Shown here piece after piece: positions 40,673 through 49,492 of a stretch of DNA of 64,000 nt. The position numbers and the translations under genes are program-made. Positions within the stretch are counted from its first letter, which is position 1. Each line of letters begins with the position of its first letter. The stretch is taken from contig OZ241856.1 of the NCBI GenBank assembly GCA_965202845.1, positions 930,001 through 994,000 on the forward strand. The letters are read 5' to 3'. The notes below the pieces were generated by a model that was not told the origin of the DNA, made no database searches, and worked only from the letters and a program-made list of their open reading frames with translations. Origin of the DNA: CBDATA01 sp965202845. Lineage in GTDB: Bacteria; Acidobacteriota; Vicinamibacteria; Marinacidobacterales; Marinacidobacteraceae.

Positions 40673-40681
40673 GATAGGTTC

Positions 40682-41629
40682 GAAAGCGAGTGCTCCCGCC
40701 TGCTGACGCGGTATCTCGATTTTGCTTCGGTGTCCAGTGGACAGGCAGGTCAGGATGCGCAGCAGGATTATCGACGCCACTACGAGCGTATCGTGGCGCG
40801 CCAGCAGTTCCCGGCCGCTCTCGAATCCTTGCACACCGGGGGGCGCAACGGCCTCATTGCGAGTTTCTGCGGGGAGGTGCGGAAGCGATGCGGATTCTCC
40901 CCCGAACGGAAAGCTGTCGCCCGCTTCCTCATCGATGCCATTGAACGCGAGACCTTTCCGGAGCCGGAAACGGAACCGATCTCCCTGGTGTTTCGCGGGA
41001 AGAAACAGCTCTTCAGGAAGAACAGGGATTGTGTGCGTGCAGTATTTATGGAACTGGCAAGTCGGGATACGGCCTTTCTTGCGAGATGCGCGGCGCGAAT
41101 CGGGAATTTGAGGCAGCAAAAACAGGGCAAGGCCCCTTTCGAATTGTTGGGAGGCTGGTGGATTGACATGAACGTCGTGACGGCGACGCAATACGACTGG
41201 ATCAGGACGGCGTGTGAAATTGCGGGGGTTGAGTTCGGCAAGGACCTCGTCGTGACGCTCAAATCCAAATCTCGCCCGGATATTCCAAAGCAGTCGTCGG
41301 AATCCGCCTCATTGGTTTTTGGTGGAAGGAAACGGGAATTCAAGTCGAATGCGGATTGCATGTATGCTGTATTTGAGGAACTCGCAAGTCGGGATCCTGC
41401 TTTTCTTCCGAAATGCGCGGACAAATTCAAGTATGTGGGGCGGCGGGAACAGGATGTGAAGACTCCGTCGACTGCGGCGGCAGTGCGAAAGTTGTCGGGT
41501 GGCTGGTGGATCAATACGCAAGGTAGCGCTGCTTACAAAGATACGCAGATTCGCAATGCGTGCCAGATCGCCGGGGTCGAATTCGGCAAGGATCTCGTCG
41601 TGACGCTCAAGTCCAAGAATACGAAATAA
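40682..41629 (+). pseudogene. HsdR_N-like nuclease gene, C-terminal part with two copies of a ~100-residue domain
   Basis: Continues the nuclease gene cut at 39829. It opens with ECSRLLTRYLDF and DAQQDYRR, which fits the segment usually following HsdR_N-like domains. Then a unit of about 100 residues occurs twice: ISLVFRGKKQLFRKNRDCVRA to EFGKDLVVTLKSK, and SLVFGGRKREFKSNADCMYA to EFGKDLVVTLKSK. Both share GGWWI and the exact ending AGVEFGKDLVVTLKSK. I know no family with this repeat. On its own this half would lack a nuclease; joined to the N-terminal half it makes a 451-residue protein. Confidence 0.7.
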
Positions 41630-41647
41630 CCCGACAAGGAGTTCTTC

Positions 41648-42064
41648 ATGTCCCGAATCCAGCTCGCCCTGAACGTGACCAACCTCGAGGAGGCCATCGA
41701 CTTCTATTCGAGGATGTTCGGCGTTCCGCCCGCCAAGGTGAAGCCGGGGTACGCCAACTTCGCCATCGCCGATCCGCCGCTGAAGCTGGTGCTCTTCGAG
41801 GGGTCCGAGGGGGCCACCATCAACCACCTGGGAGTGGAAGTGGAGACCGGCGCCGAAGTGGCGGCCGCCGAGGCGCGGCTGGCCGAGGCCGGGCTGCGGC
41901 CCACCGCCGTGGAGGACACCGTCTGCTGCTACGCCGGCAAGACCGAGACCTGGGTCCGGGATCCGGACGGGGCGCGCTGGGAGTGGTACGTGAAGAAATC
42001 GGACAGCGCCGCGTTCGGCGAGGGCGCGCCAGTCCCGATCGACGTGGAGATTCCCGCCGGGTAG
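41648..42064 (+). CDS. ArsI/CadI-family VOC metalloenzyme
   Basis: 138 residues with a clear AAGGAG site before the ATG. The N-terminus (SRIQLALNVTNLEEAIDFYSRMFG and GYANFAIADPPLKLVL) matches the ArsI/CadI group of vicinal-oxygen-chelate proteins. The paired cysteines in DTVCCYAGKTETWVRDPDG are the ligand site of C-As lyase ArsI. It may cleave organoarsenicals or bind cadmium. No ars operon or ArsR regulator is visible nearby, so its real substrate is open. Confidence 0.8.
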   Translation: MSRIQLALNVTNLEEAIDFYSRMFGVPPAKVKPGYANFAIADPPLKLVLFEGSEGATINHLGVEVETGAEVAAAEARLAEAGLRPTAVEDTVCCYAGKTETWVRDPDGARWEWYVKKSDSAAFGEGAPVPIDVEIPAG

Positions 42065-42079
42065 GACAGGGGTTCGGAG

Positions 42080-43870
42080 TCAGGCGCCTTCCGGGCGGCT
42101 CCGTGCGTCCAGGTCGGCGATCCGATCCAGCTTCTCCCGCACTTCCTCCGGGATCTCCGCCGGGTCCACGAGCTCGATCAGCCGGTCCAAGTCGCCCTTG
42201 CGGAGCAGCATCGGGCTTCGAGTGCGGGCGGCCAGCTTCCGGAAGAAGTCCTCGGCGAACTCGCTGAGCTTGATGCGCTGGGTCTGCGCGTTCCAAATCA
42301 GGCGCGCGGCTTTTCGGTCGAGCGACTTCCAGGTCTCGAAGTCGCGGGTTTCCCCGCGAAAGACGTGTTCCAGGATCGCCTTGTCAAGGGATTCCCCGAT
42401 CTCCTGGTGGAAGCCGCCGAAAAGAACCGCGTCGCCGAGTCGGTTGCGTGCGAACCGGGTCAGTAGTTCGGGCGTCACGAAGGTGTTTTCGATCTCGTAC
42501 CGCCTCCAGAAGGTGGTGCGCAGGTCTCCCTCGTCCCGGTCCTCCCGCTCGACGCCGTCGGAGTCGAGGATGCCCAGCCCCCGAAGCGCCGGTTCGAGGT
42601 TTTTCCCGTCGTGGAAATGCTCGCGCGGCTCCCTGCCGAAGCCTCCCTCGACGCGCTGGATTTCGGACTCGAAGGTTCGTTCCGGGTGGATGTTCCGGAT
42701 GTAATAGGGGTTGACGCGGGTCTCCAGGAACTCGGCCGCCGGATGCGCGAGCCTCCGGGCCAGGGCGAGCAGGATGCGGAGATCGGTGTCTCCTTCGACG
42801 TAGAGAACGTGCCGGCGCTGGCGGGCCCGAATCCAGGTTTCGGTTCCGTGAAGGCGGAGCGCGGCGTGCATCCGCTTCCGGCGCGCCAGGTCGTCCGGGA
42901 CTCCGTCCAGCAGCAGCGTGAGGTTGCGCCCCAGGGCTTCCTCGAGGACGACTTCGGAGTGGGTGGCCAGAATCACCTGGGAGCCGGTCTCGGCGGCGAG
43001 TTCGCGCAGCAGGACGTACACCTGTCGCTGGCGCAGGGGTTCCAGGTGCGCGTCGGGTTCATCGACGAGCAGGACGTGGCCCTGGTGGGCGAAGAGCCAG
43101 GCGAGGATCAGCAGCATCTGCTGCATGCCCCGACCGGCGAGCGAAATATCGAAGGGGCGCCGGGCGCCCTCCTGCCGGTAGCGGAGATCGATGGCGCCCC
43201 GGGAGGTCGGTTCGGGGTCGGTGAGCCGCACCCGGAAGAAGCGATGCATGAGGTCCCGCACCCGCTCCCAGCCTTCGGGAGCGCCCAGCCGCGCCATGAG
43301 GCAGAGGTTGCGCAGAACCTGCGCGGTCTGACCCTGGCCCAGCAGCACGTCGATCCGTCCCGGCTGGAGGATCGGCTCCTCGGATTCCAGCCCCGACATG
43401 GGCGGGAGGACGCCCACCCGGATCCGCGCGGCGGCGGCGACCCGCTCCGGCTCGGCGAGGGTCTCCTGGTCGGGAGCGCAGTACACCAGGTCGTCGCCCT
43501 GGTTGCGGAACTGCATGGTGACCGGCTGGACCCGGTTCCGGTGCAGGATTCCCAGGGTGATGTTCAGGGGGATGGACTGATTGCCCCGCCGGACGGCGGC
43601 GTTCGTCCAGAAAAAGCGGGTGCGGGGAACCGGGACCGTCGGGATGTCGAGCCGGTTGAGCGAGGCGGGCGTGCGTTCCGACGGCGGCGCCTGCCCCTTC
43701 TTGTCGGCCCAGGTCCGGATCGCCCGGGACCACAGGGCGATGGCCTGGAGGACGCTGCTCTTGCCGCAGTTGTTCGGGCCGGTGAGCGCCGAGGGGTGGT
43801 CGAGCTCGATGCGCCGCTTCTCCCCGAAGCGCTTGAATCCCTCGATCTCGAGGTAGTGCAAGGGGCGCAT
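42080..43870 (-). CDS. OLD-like AAA/TOPRIM ATPase (paralogue of the IS-split gene)
   Basis: 596 residues. LTGPNNCGKSSVLQAIALW (Walker A, about residue 29), LAGRGMQQMLLILAW (signature), LLVDEPDAHLEPLRQRQ (Walker B) and ATHSEV precede a TOPRIM domain: VLYVEGDTDLRILLALARRL supplies the Glu and GILDSDGVERE the DxD. The order and spacing match the split ATPase at 2471-6309, with clear sequence identity in each motif, so the two are paralogues. The TOPRIM triad is complete here. This group of solo ATPase-TOPRIM proteins is suspected to act in phage exclusion or DNA processing. It lies beside the IS-broken nuclease on the opposite strand; the pair may have been acquired together. Confidence 0.85.
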   Translation of the reverse strand: MRPLHYLEIEGFKRFGEKRRIELDHPSALTGPNNCGKSSVLQAIALWSRAIRTWADKKGQAPPSERTPASLNRLDIPTVPVPRTRFFWTNAAVRRGNQSIPLNITLGILHRNRVQPVTMQFRNQGDDLVYCAPDQETLAEPERVAAAARIRVGVLPPMSGLESEEPILQPGRIDVLLGQGQTAQVLRNLCLMARLGAPEGWERVRDLMHRFFRVRLTDPEPTSRGAIDLRYRQEGARRPFDISLAGRGMQQMLLILAWLFAHQGHVLLVDEPDAHLEPLRQRQVYVLLRELAAETGSQVILATHSEVVLEEALGRNLTLLLDGVPDDLARRKRMHAALRLHGTETWIRARQRRHVLYVEGDTDLRILLALARRLAHPAAEFLETRVNPYYIRNIHPERTFESEIQRVEGGFGREPREHFHDGKNLEPALRGLGILDSDGVEREDRDEGDLRTTFWRRYEIENTFVTPELLTRFARNRLGDAVLFGGFHQEIGESLDKAILEHVFRGETRDFETWKSLDRKAARLIWNAQTQRIKLSEFAEDFFRKLAARTRSPMLLRKGDLDRLIELVDPAEIPEEVREKLDRIADLDARSRPEGA

Positions 43871-43917
43871 GGGCGGGCGGAGGCTACCCGATGCGGGAGG
43901 CTCCGCCCGCGGGCCGG

Positions 43918-46803
43918 TCAGAACGAGTAGCGGAGCGCCAGCTCGAACTGCCGCGACGGCGCGTTGATGTTCGCAGCCAGCGAGGTCTCGTTGTCGCCGA
44001 AGTTGGCGGAGCGCAGGTTGCCGGACGGGGTGTTGAAGTTGGCCCGGTCCAGCAGGTTCAGCGCCTGGGCGACGATTTCGACCCGGTGGATGCCAAGAGC
44101 GACGCCCCAGGAGGCGCGGAAGTCCAGGTTCAGGAAGTCGGAACACTGGAAGTCGGCCGCCGCGTCCTGGCCGATGGTCTGGCGGTAGGCGTTCGCCGCC
44201 GCAAGATCCAGATTGCGACAGCCGAAGGCGTTCGCCGCGGTGAAGCCGGGAGCGAGGTCGCCGCCGAAGTCGTCACCGTTCAGGTTGGTTCCGGAGTCCA
44301 CCCGCACCGGAAGCGGAGAGCGGTAGTCGAGAATCGCCGAAAGCCGGATGTCTCCGGGAAGGGTCACGATGCCGCTGCTCACCAGGCGATGGCGGCGGTC
44401 GGTGTCGCCGGGACGGGTGATTCGGGTGTATCCGGGGAAGTCGGCGCTCCAGCTCGCCTGGTTGGTGTTCCGGGTCCAGAACTCGGTGGTGTCCGACTTG
44501 GCGAGGGTGTAGCTCACCAGGAACTGCCAGTTGTCGGCGTACCGCTTCTCGAACTTGGCGTAGAACGCCGAATAGTCGTGATCCAGAGACGAGTACGTCG
44601 CGTTGACTCGCCGGAACTGCGGCCAGGGACGCGCGCCGTTCACCGGGTAGTTGATGTCCATGTTCCGCATCGCGTCGGCGCGGGTGACCACCCGGGTCAG
44701 GTCCAGCGAGAGGGCGGCGGTCTCCCCGATCTGGTGCGCCGCCCCCACGTTGAAGTGATGCGCGAAGGGCTGCTCGTAGTCGTTGTCGAGGACCGTGATG
44801 TTGGGCGCCGCGCTGGAGAGGTATTCGGCGCGGGAGCGGCCGCCCAGCGGATCCCGGAAGTCCGGGTCGTTGATGATGATCGTCGACGCCTGGTGCCACC
44901 AGCGCTCGCCGAAGTTGGTGAGGGTGCGGATGTTCTCGAAGAACTTGCCGTAGCCGCCCTTCACCGTGGTGCGCCCGGTCGCGCCGGGCGACAGGTCGTA
45001 CACGAATCCGATCCGCGGCCCGAAGTTGTTCAGGTCGCCGCGCCGGTCCGCCCCCTCGTGGAAGGGAACCGGAAGCGGGAACTGGATCTCCCGGATGTCC
45101 TCGTTGAACGTCCCCGACTGCAGGTCGTAGCGAAGCCCCAGGTTCAACGTCAGCCGGTCGCTCACCCAGTCGTCCTGGACGTACGCCGAGAAGTGGTGGA
45201 CCGGGACTTCGTCGTAGCGCGGCTCGGACTGCGAGTACTGGATCGGGTGCGTATCCGGGTTGTTCGGGTCGAACGGGTCGTTGGTGTCGAACGTGAACGT
45301 CCCGGAGTAGTTGTTGACGATGTCCGCCGAGAAGTCGATCCAGTTGTAGTCGAAACCGAACTTGATCTGGTGCGTTCCGCCGAAGCCCTGGTGGAAGAGC
45401 GTGACGTCGTCCTTGACCTGCCAGCGGTATTCGGGGCCCATCTGGTCGTTGCAGGAGCCGGTGCGGAGATTGGGGCGGCGGATGGCGACGTCGCACAGCG
45501 CCAGCCGTTCGGCGTTGAAGTCGCCGGCGTCGAAGGAGCCGGCGCTGAACGCCGGGCTCACCTCGTACTTGGAGAAGGCCCGCTGGAAGCGGAACTCGTT
45601 CAGCGCGTTTTCGCCGGCCACCCAGGTCCAGCCCAGCACCTCGGCGTTTCGGGGCACCGCGAAGTCGAACCCCTCGGTGGTGATGCCGCGCGCGTTGAGA
45701 TTCGGGCGGTATTCGTTCTCCCAGGCGACCCGCAGCCAGACCGAGTGATCCTCGTTCACCTGGTGGTTCAGCCGGGCGAGCCACATGTAGCGCCATTCGT
45801 CCTTCGGGAAGGTCCCCTCCTGATCGGGGAACACGCCGCCGGTGTCGATGTCGTAGAAGAGCGCCTCGTTGGTGCGTTCGTAGGCGAAGAAGAAATGGGT
45901 GCGGTCCTCGCGGATGGGGCCGCCCAGCGAACCGCCGAACTGATGGCGGCGGTATTCCGGCTTCTCGAAATCCGGGTCGTCCTCCGCGAACTTCCTCTGC
46001 TGGTGGGTGAGCTGGGTCAGCGCGCGGTCGCGGAAGAACCAGAAGCCGCTTCCCGAGAAGTCATTGGTTCCGGACTTGGTCACCACCGTCATCAGCCCGC
46101 CGGTGGCGAGTCCGTACTCCGCCTTGAAGTTGCTGGTGGTGACCTGGAATTCGCCGATGGAGTCCATCGGGAAGTTCTGGCGCGCCTCGCCCATTTCGGC
46201 CCAGGTGTTGTTCACCCCGTCCACGATGAAGCCGTTGGCGTAATACCGCCCGCCGGCGCCCATGTTCACGTTGCCCCGGTAGTAGAAGCCGCGGATGGCG
46301 TCCTGACTGACGCCCGGAGTCAGCAGCGCCAGGTCCACCCAGCGCCGGGACGCCACCGGGAGGTCCTGGATCTGGAGGTCCGAGACCGAAGTGGAGACGT
46401 CCGAACGGCGGGTGTCGAGGATCGGCGCGGCGCCGGTGACGGTGACCATTTCCTCGACCTGGGCGAGCCCCAGCTCGAAGTCCATGAGGATCGTCTGCTG
46501 GATCGTCAGGGGAACTCCGGCGCGAACCACCGTGGAAAAGCCGGAGAGCTCGGCGGTGACCGTCCAGGCGCCGGGGAGCAGCGCCGGAATCCGGTATCGG
46601 CCTCCGGCGTCGCTCACCGCCGAACGCGAGACGCCGGTCGCGTCGTTCACCGCGGTCACGGTGACGCCCGGCAGGACCGCCCCGGTGGAGTCCACCACCG
46701 CGCCTTCGATCTGCCCGTACTGCGCCAGGGCGGGGGACGCCGCCAGAAGCAGAAGGGCCGCTCCCGAACCGATACGCCTGCGGAGTCTGGAAAGTCTGGT
46801 CAT
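43918..46803 (-). CDS. TonB-dependent (Oar-like) receptor with N-terminal carboxypeptidase-regulatory domain
   Basis: 961 residues with a signal peptide ending near SPALAQ. A carboxypeptidase-regulatory-like domain (GQIEGAVVDSTGAVLPGVTV to VTAELSGFSTV) comes first, then a plug (VTVTGAAPILDTRRSDV), then a long beta-barrel ending in the aromatic FELALRYSF typical of outer-membrane insertion. This architecture, called Oar-like, is abundant in Acidobacteriota. GGAGGGA precedes the start. The ligand cannot be read; large polymers, peptides or siderophores are all possible for the family. Confidence 0.87.
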   Translation of the reverse strand: MTRLSRLRRRIGSGAALLLLAASPALAQYGQIEGAVVDSTGAVLPGVTVTAVNDATGVSRSAVSDAGGRYRIPALLPGAWTVTAELSGFSTVVRAGVPLTIQQTILMDFELGLAQVEEMVTVTGAAPILDTRRSDVSTSVSDLQIQDLPVASRRWVDLALLTPGVSQDAIRGFYYRGNVNMGAGGRYYANGFIVDGVNNTWAEMGEARQNFPMDSIGEFQVTTSNFKAEYGLATGGLMTVVTKSGTNDFSGSGFWFFRDRALTQLTHQQRKFAEDDPDFEKPEYRRHQFGGSLGGPIREDRTHFFFAYERTNEALFYDIDTGGVFPDQEGTFPKDEWRYMWLARLNHQVNEDHSVWLRVAWENEYRPNLNARGITTEGFDFAVPRNAEVLGWTWVAGENALNEFRFQRAFSKYEVSPAFSAGSFDAGDFNAERLALCDVAIRRPNLRTGSCNDQMGPEYRWQVKDDVTLFHQGFGGTHQIKFGFDYNWIDFSADIVNNYSGTFTFDTNDPFDPNNPDTHPIQYSQSEPRYDEVPVHHFSAYVQDDWVSDRLTLNLGLRYDLQSGTFNEDIREIQFPLPVPFHEGADRRGDLNNFGPRIGFVYDLSPGATGRTTVKGGYGKFFENIRTLTNFGERWWHQASTIIINDPDFRDPLGGRSRAEYLSSAAPNITVLDNDYEQPFAHHFNVGAAHQIGETAALSLDLTRVVTRADAMRNMDINYPVNGARPWPQFRRVNATYSSLDHDYSAFYAKFEKRYADNWQFLVSYTLAKSDTTEFWTRNTNQASWSADFPGYTRITRPGDTDRRHRLVSSGIVTLPGDIRLSAILDYRSPLPVRVDSGTNLNGDDFGGDLAPGFTAANAFGCRNLDLAAANAYRQTIGQDAAADFQCSDFLNLDFRASWGVALGIHRVEIVAQALNLLDRANFNTPSGNLRSANFGDNETSLAANINAPSRQFELALRYSF

Positions 46804-46880
46804 GTCGGGTGTCCCTCCGGTGAGGAAATAGGAAGCATCCACGGATCGCCCGGCCTCGCGCAAATGCGAACCCGGGGGGC

Positions 46881-48740
46881 TCAGAGGACGCCGTGGAGCG
46901 GGCCGCCGGGCGCCGCCAGCGCGTCCACCCGCCGGGAGACCGCCGGGTCCTCGACCAGCGGCGGCGCGTGGTGCGGCTTCCGCCGGGCGTCCAGCACCAG
47001 CGGCTCCACGCACGACCAGTGCTTGTGCCGGATGGCGGCGCGCCGGCCGTGGACGTCGTGCGAGGGGTTCGAACGGGTGAACGCCACCCAGAGCAGGTTG
47101 CGGAGGCTTTCGGACGCCATGTCCGGGTCGTCGCACAGAACCAGAAACGGAATTCCGGCGACATTGGTTCCCTGGGCGACGCGATCCAGCGCCTCGAAGA
47201 GCGGCGCCAGCTCCCGCTCCACCCGATCGTGAGTGGAAAAGTGCGGGCCGCCGAGAACCGCGATTCCCGGAATCACCAGCCGCAAGCCGTGGAACCCCTC
47301 GGGGATGGCCTCGCCGTACTCCCGGGGGATGGAGTCGGCGAGCGTCCGCCGAGGCGCCCCGGCGCCGGCCACGATCAGCTTGGAGCCGGAGTTCAGGCCG
47401 CTCCCCGAATAGTCCAGGGTGTCCATGGTGGTGGAGGTCTGGAAGTGGAGGTCGGCGCCGAAGTCGGCGCGGGCCAGCACGTGGCGGAGGAGGCCCGGAA
47501 TGTCGGACGCCTGGAGCGTCGGGTCGTCCTCGCGCGCTCCCAGGAACAGGTACTTGGCGAGCGAGCACTGGCCGAACCCCAGGATCGCGTTGGCGATGGT
47601 CCACAGCTCCCGGGGGCGCCGCTCGCCGAACGGGACGTAGCGCTCGCTCCCCACCGCCAGCAGTAGCGGATGCACCCCGGCGACGTCCACCGCGTGCACC
47701 GAATGCACCCCCGGCAGGCTTTCGGGAACCATCGGCTCGGTGATCTCGTGGATGAGCGACCCGAAGGTGGTGTCCTCCTGGGGCGGGCGGCCCACCACCG
47801 TGAACGGCCAGATCGCGTCCGGGCGCCGGTGGATGCCGGCGATGCGGAGCGTCGGGAACGGGTGCTTCAGGCTGTAGTAGCCGAGGTGGTCGCCGAAGGG
47901 GCCTTCGGGGAGCGTGCGCTCCGGGTCCACCCAGCCGGTGAGGGTGAAGTCGGCGTCCGCCGAGACGAGGAATCCGTCGGGGTCCCGCGCCCAGCGGAAC
48001 CGGCGGCCTCCCAGCATCCCGGCGAAGAGCAGCTCGGAGAGTCCCTCCGGCAGCGGCATGATGGCGGCCAGCGTGTGCGCCGGCGGGCCGCCCACGAAGA
48101 TGCTCACCCGAAGCGGCTCGCCCCGCTCCCGGGCTGCGGTGTGGTGGACGCCGATGCCCCGGTGGATCTGGTAGTGCATTCCGATTTCGGCGTCGGTGTA
48201 GTCGTTGCCGGCGAGCTGGATGCGGTACATACCGAGGTTCGACCGGAGCGGCCGGCCGCCCGGCGGGTCCTCGGTGTACACCTGGGGCAGGGTGATGAAC
48301 GGGCCGCCGTCCTCCGGCCACGAGGTGATCGCCGGGACTTCGGCCAGCGGAATCCGAAGCCGCTGGCTCGCCGGACGCAAGCTCCGCTGGGGGAGCGCGT
48401 GCGTCGCCGCCTGCGCCGCCCGCAGCAGCGAGGCGGGCCGACGGGCGAGGTCCCGGGCTATCCGTCCCGGCTCGGCCCGGTAGCGCACCGCCGCCTTCGC
48501 GTTTTCGAGGCCGTGGCGGAGGAGGAAGCGGGCGCGCTCCAGCGTTCCGAAGAGATTGGAGACGCACGGGACCGAAGAACCCCGGATTCGCTCGTAAAGG
48601 ATCGCGGGGCCCTTGGCCGCGTAAGCGCGCCGCTGGATTTCGGCGGCTTCCAGATGGCCGTCCACCTTGTCGGGGATGCGGACCAGCATGCGGTTCCGTT
48701 CCAGATCGGCGACCGCCTGGGCGAGCGAGCGATAGGCCAT
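46881..48740 (-). CDS. UbiD family decarboxylase
   Basis: 619 residues. The UbiD signatures are visible: the Arg/Lys-rich N-terminal RIPDKVDGHLEAAEIQRR, a central GMYRIQ, GIGVHHTAARERGEPL with ligands of the metal and prenylated FMN, and LPEGPFGDHLGYYSL (acid residue pair region). These enzymes decarboxylate aromatic or unsaturated acids using prenyl-FMN. No UbiX prenyltransferase is in the window, so the cofactor must come from elsewhere in the genome. It could serve ubiquinone/menaquinone synthesis or catabolism. Confidence 0.85.
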   Translation of the reverse strand: MAYRSLAQAVADLERNRMLVRIPDKVDGHLEAAEIQRRAYAAKGPAILYERIRGSSVPCVSNLFGTLERARFLLRHGLENAKAAVRYRAEPGRIARDLARRPASLLRAAQAATHALPQRSLRPASQRLRIPLAEVPAITSWPEDGGPFITLPQVYTEDPPGGRPLRSNLGMYRIQLAGNDYTDAEIGMHYQIHRGIGVHHTAARERGEPLRVSIFVGGPPAHTLAAIMPLPEGLSELLFAGMLGGRRFRWARDPDGFLVSADADFTLTGWVDPERTLPEGPFGDHLGYYSLKHPFPTLRIAGIHRRPDAIWPFTVVGRPPQEDTTFGSLIHEITEPMVPESLPGVHSVHAVDVAGVHPLLLAVGSERYVPFGERRPRELWTIANAILGFGQCSLAKYLFLGAREDDPTLQASDIPGLLRHVLARADFGADLHFQTSTTMDTLDYSGSGLNSGSKLIVAGAGAPRRTLADSIPREYGEAIPEGFHGLRLVIPGIAVLGGPHFSTHDRVERELAPLFEALDRVAQGTNVAGIPFLVLCDDPDMASESLRNLLWVAFTRSNPSHDVHGRRAAIRHKHWSCVEPLVLDARRKPHHAPPLVEDPAVSRRVDALAAPGGPLHGVL

Positions 48741-48790
48741 GTCCGGGAAAGGGTACGCCGCGCGGTTCGGGGAGAATCCCGGGGGTTCCC

Positions 48791-49492
48791 ATGGAAGGAC
48801 GGGAATTCCGCATCGCCGGGGTGGGCGCCTGCGCGCACCGCCCGCCGGACGGCGTCCCCGAAACCGCGGTGGTCGCGCTGACCCACGGCGCCGGGGGCGA
48901 CAAGGACACGCCGGGGCTGGTGGCGCTGGGCGCGGGGCTGGCGCGGATGGGGTTGCGGGCGGTGCGGTTCAACCTGCCGGGCGCCGAGGCCGGACGGCGC
49001 CGACCGGATTCCCCGGCGGTCGCGATCCGGTGCGTCGCCGAAGTCGCCGCCGAGCTGGCTTCCGGCGCGCTGCCGCTCTTTCTCGGCGGCCGGTCCTTCG
49101 GAGGGCGGATGGTTTCCGAATTTCTGGCCGGTTCCGGCGGAGTTCCGCCGCAGGTGCGGGGCGCGGTGTTTCTCGCCTATCCGCTCCGGCCTCCCGGCAG
49201 GGAGCGGGTTCCGGAGAACCGGGTCGCGCATCTCGCCCGGATCCGGGTTCCGGCGCTCTTCCTGAGCGGCGACCGGGACCCGTTCGCGCCGGCGGGGCTG
49301 CTCGAAGCGCTCGCGGACCCGCGGAAGCGGGTGCGGCGGATCGCCGGGGCCGACCACGGCTTCCGGGTGGCGAAGGCGCATCGCGCCGGGCGGGACGACG
49401 CGGCGATCCAGGGGGAGATCGTCGGCGAAGTCGCCCGGTTCGTGACCGATGTCCTTACTTCGGACCGAACACCCAGGAGAGCCCGAGGGTGA
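48791..49492 (+). CDS. Alpha/beta hydrolase of the KANL3/Tex30 type
   Basis: 233 residues. LFLGGRSFGGRMVSEFL contains the nucleophile elbow G-x-S-x-G; LTHGAGGDKDTPGL gives the oxyanion loop and SGDRDPF / GADHGF hold the likely Asp and His of the triad. This fits the dienelactone-hydrolase-like KANL3/Tex30 family of small cytosolic hydrolases. Substrate unknown. Its end overlaps the convergent porin gene by 38 bases. Confidence 0.78.
   Translation: MEGREFRIAGVGACAHRPPDGVPETAVVALTHGAGGDKDTPGLVALGAGLARMGLRAVRFNLPGAEAGRRRPDSPAVAIRCVAEVAAELASGALPLFLGGRSFGGRMVSEFLAGSGGVPPQVRGAVFLAYPLRPPGRERVPENRVAHLARIRVPALFLSGDRDPFAPAGLLEALADPRKRVRRIAGADHGFRVAKAHRAGRDDAAIQGEIVGEVARFVTDVLTSDRTPRRARG

Larger units (their letters stand above)
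39830..40681 (+). mobile_element. IS5-family insertion sequence, single transposase gene
   Basis: 852 bp with 18-bp terminal inverted repeats: GAACCTATCTCGTAATTG at 39830-39847 and its complement-like CAATTTTGAGATAGGTTC at 40664-40681, matching at 16 of 18 positions. A two-base GA target duplication flanks it. It interrupts the HsdR_N-like gene. Composition is much richer in AT than the core genome. Confidence 0.85.
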
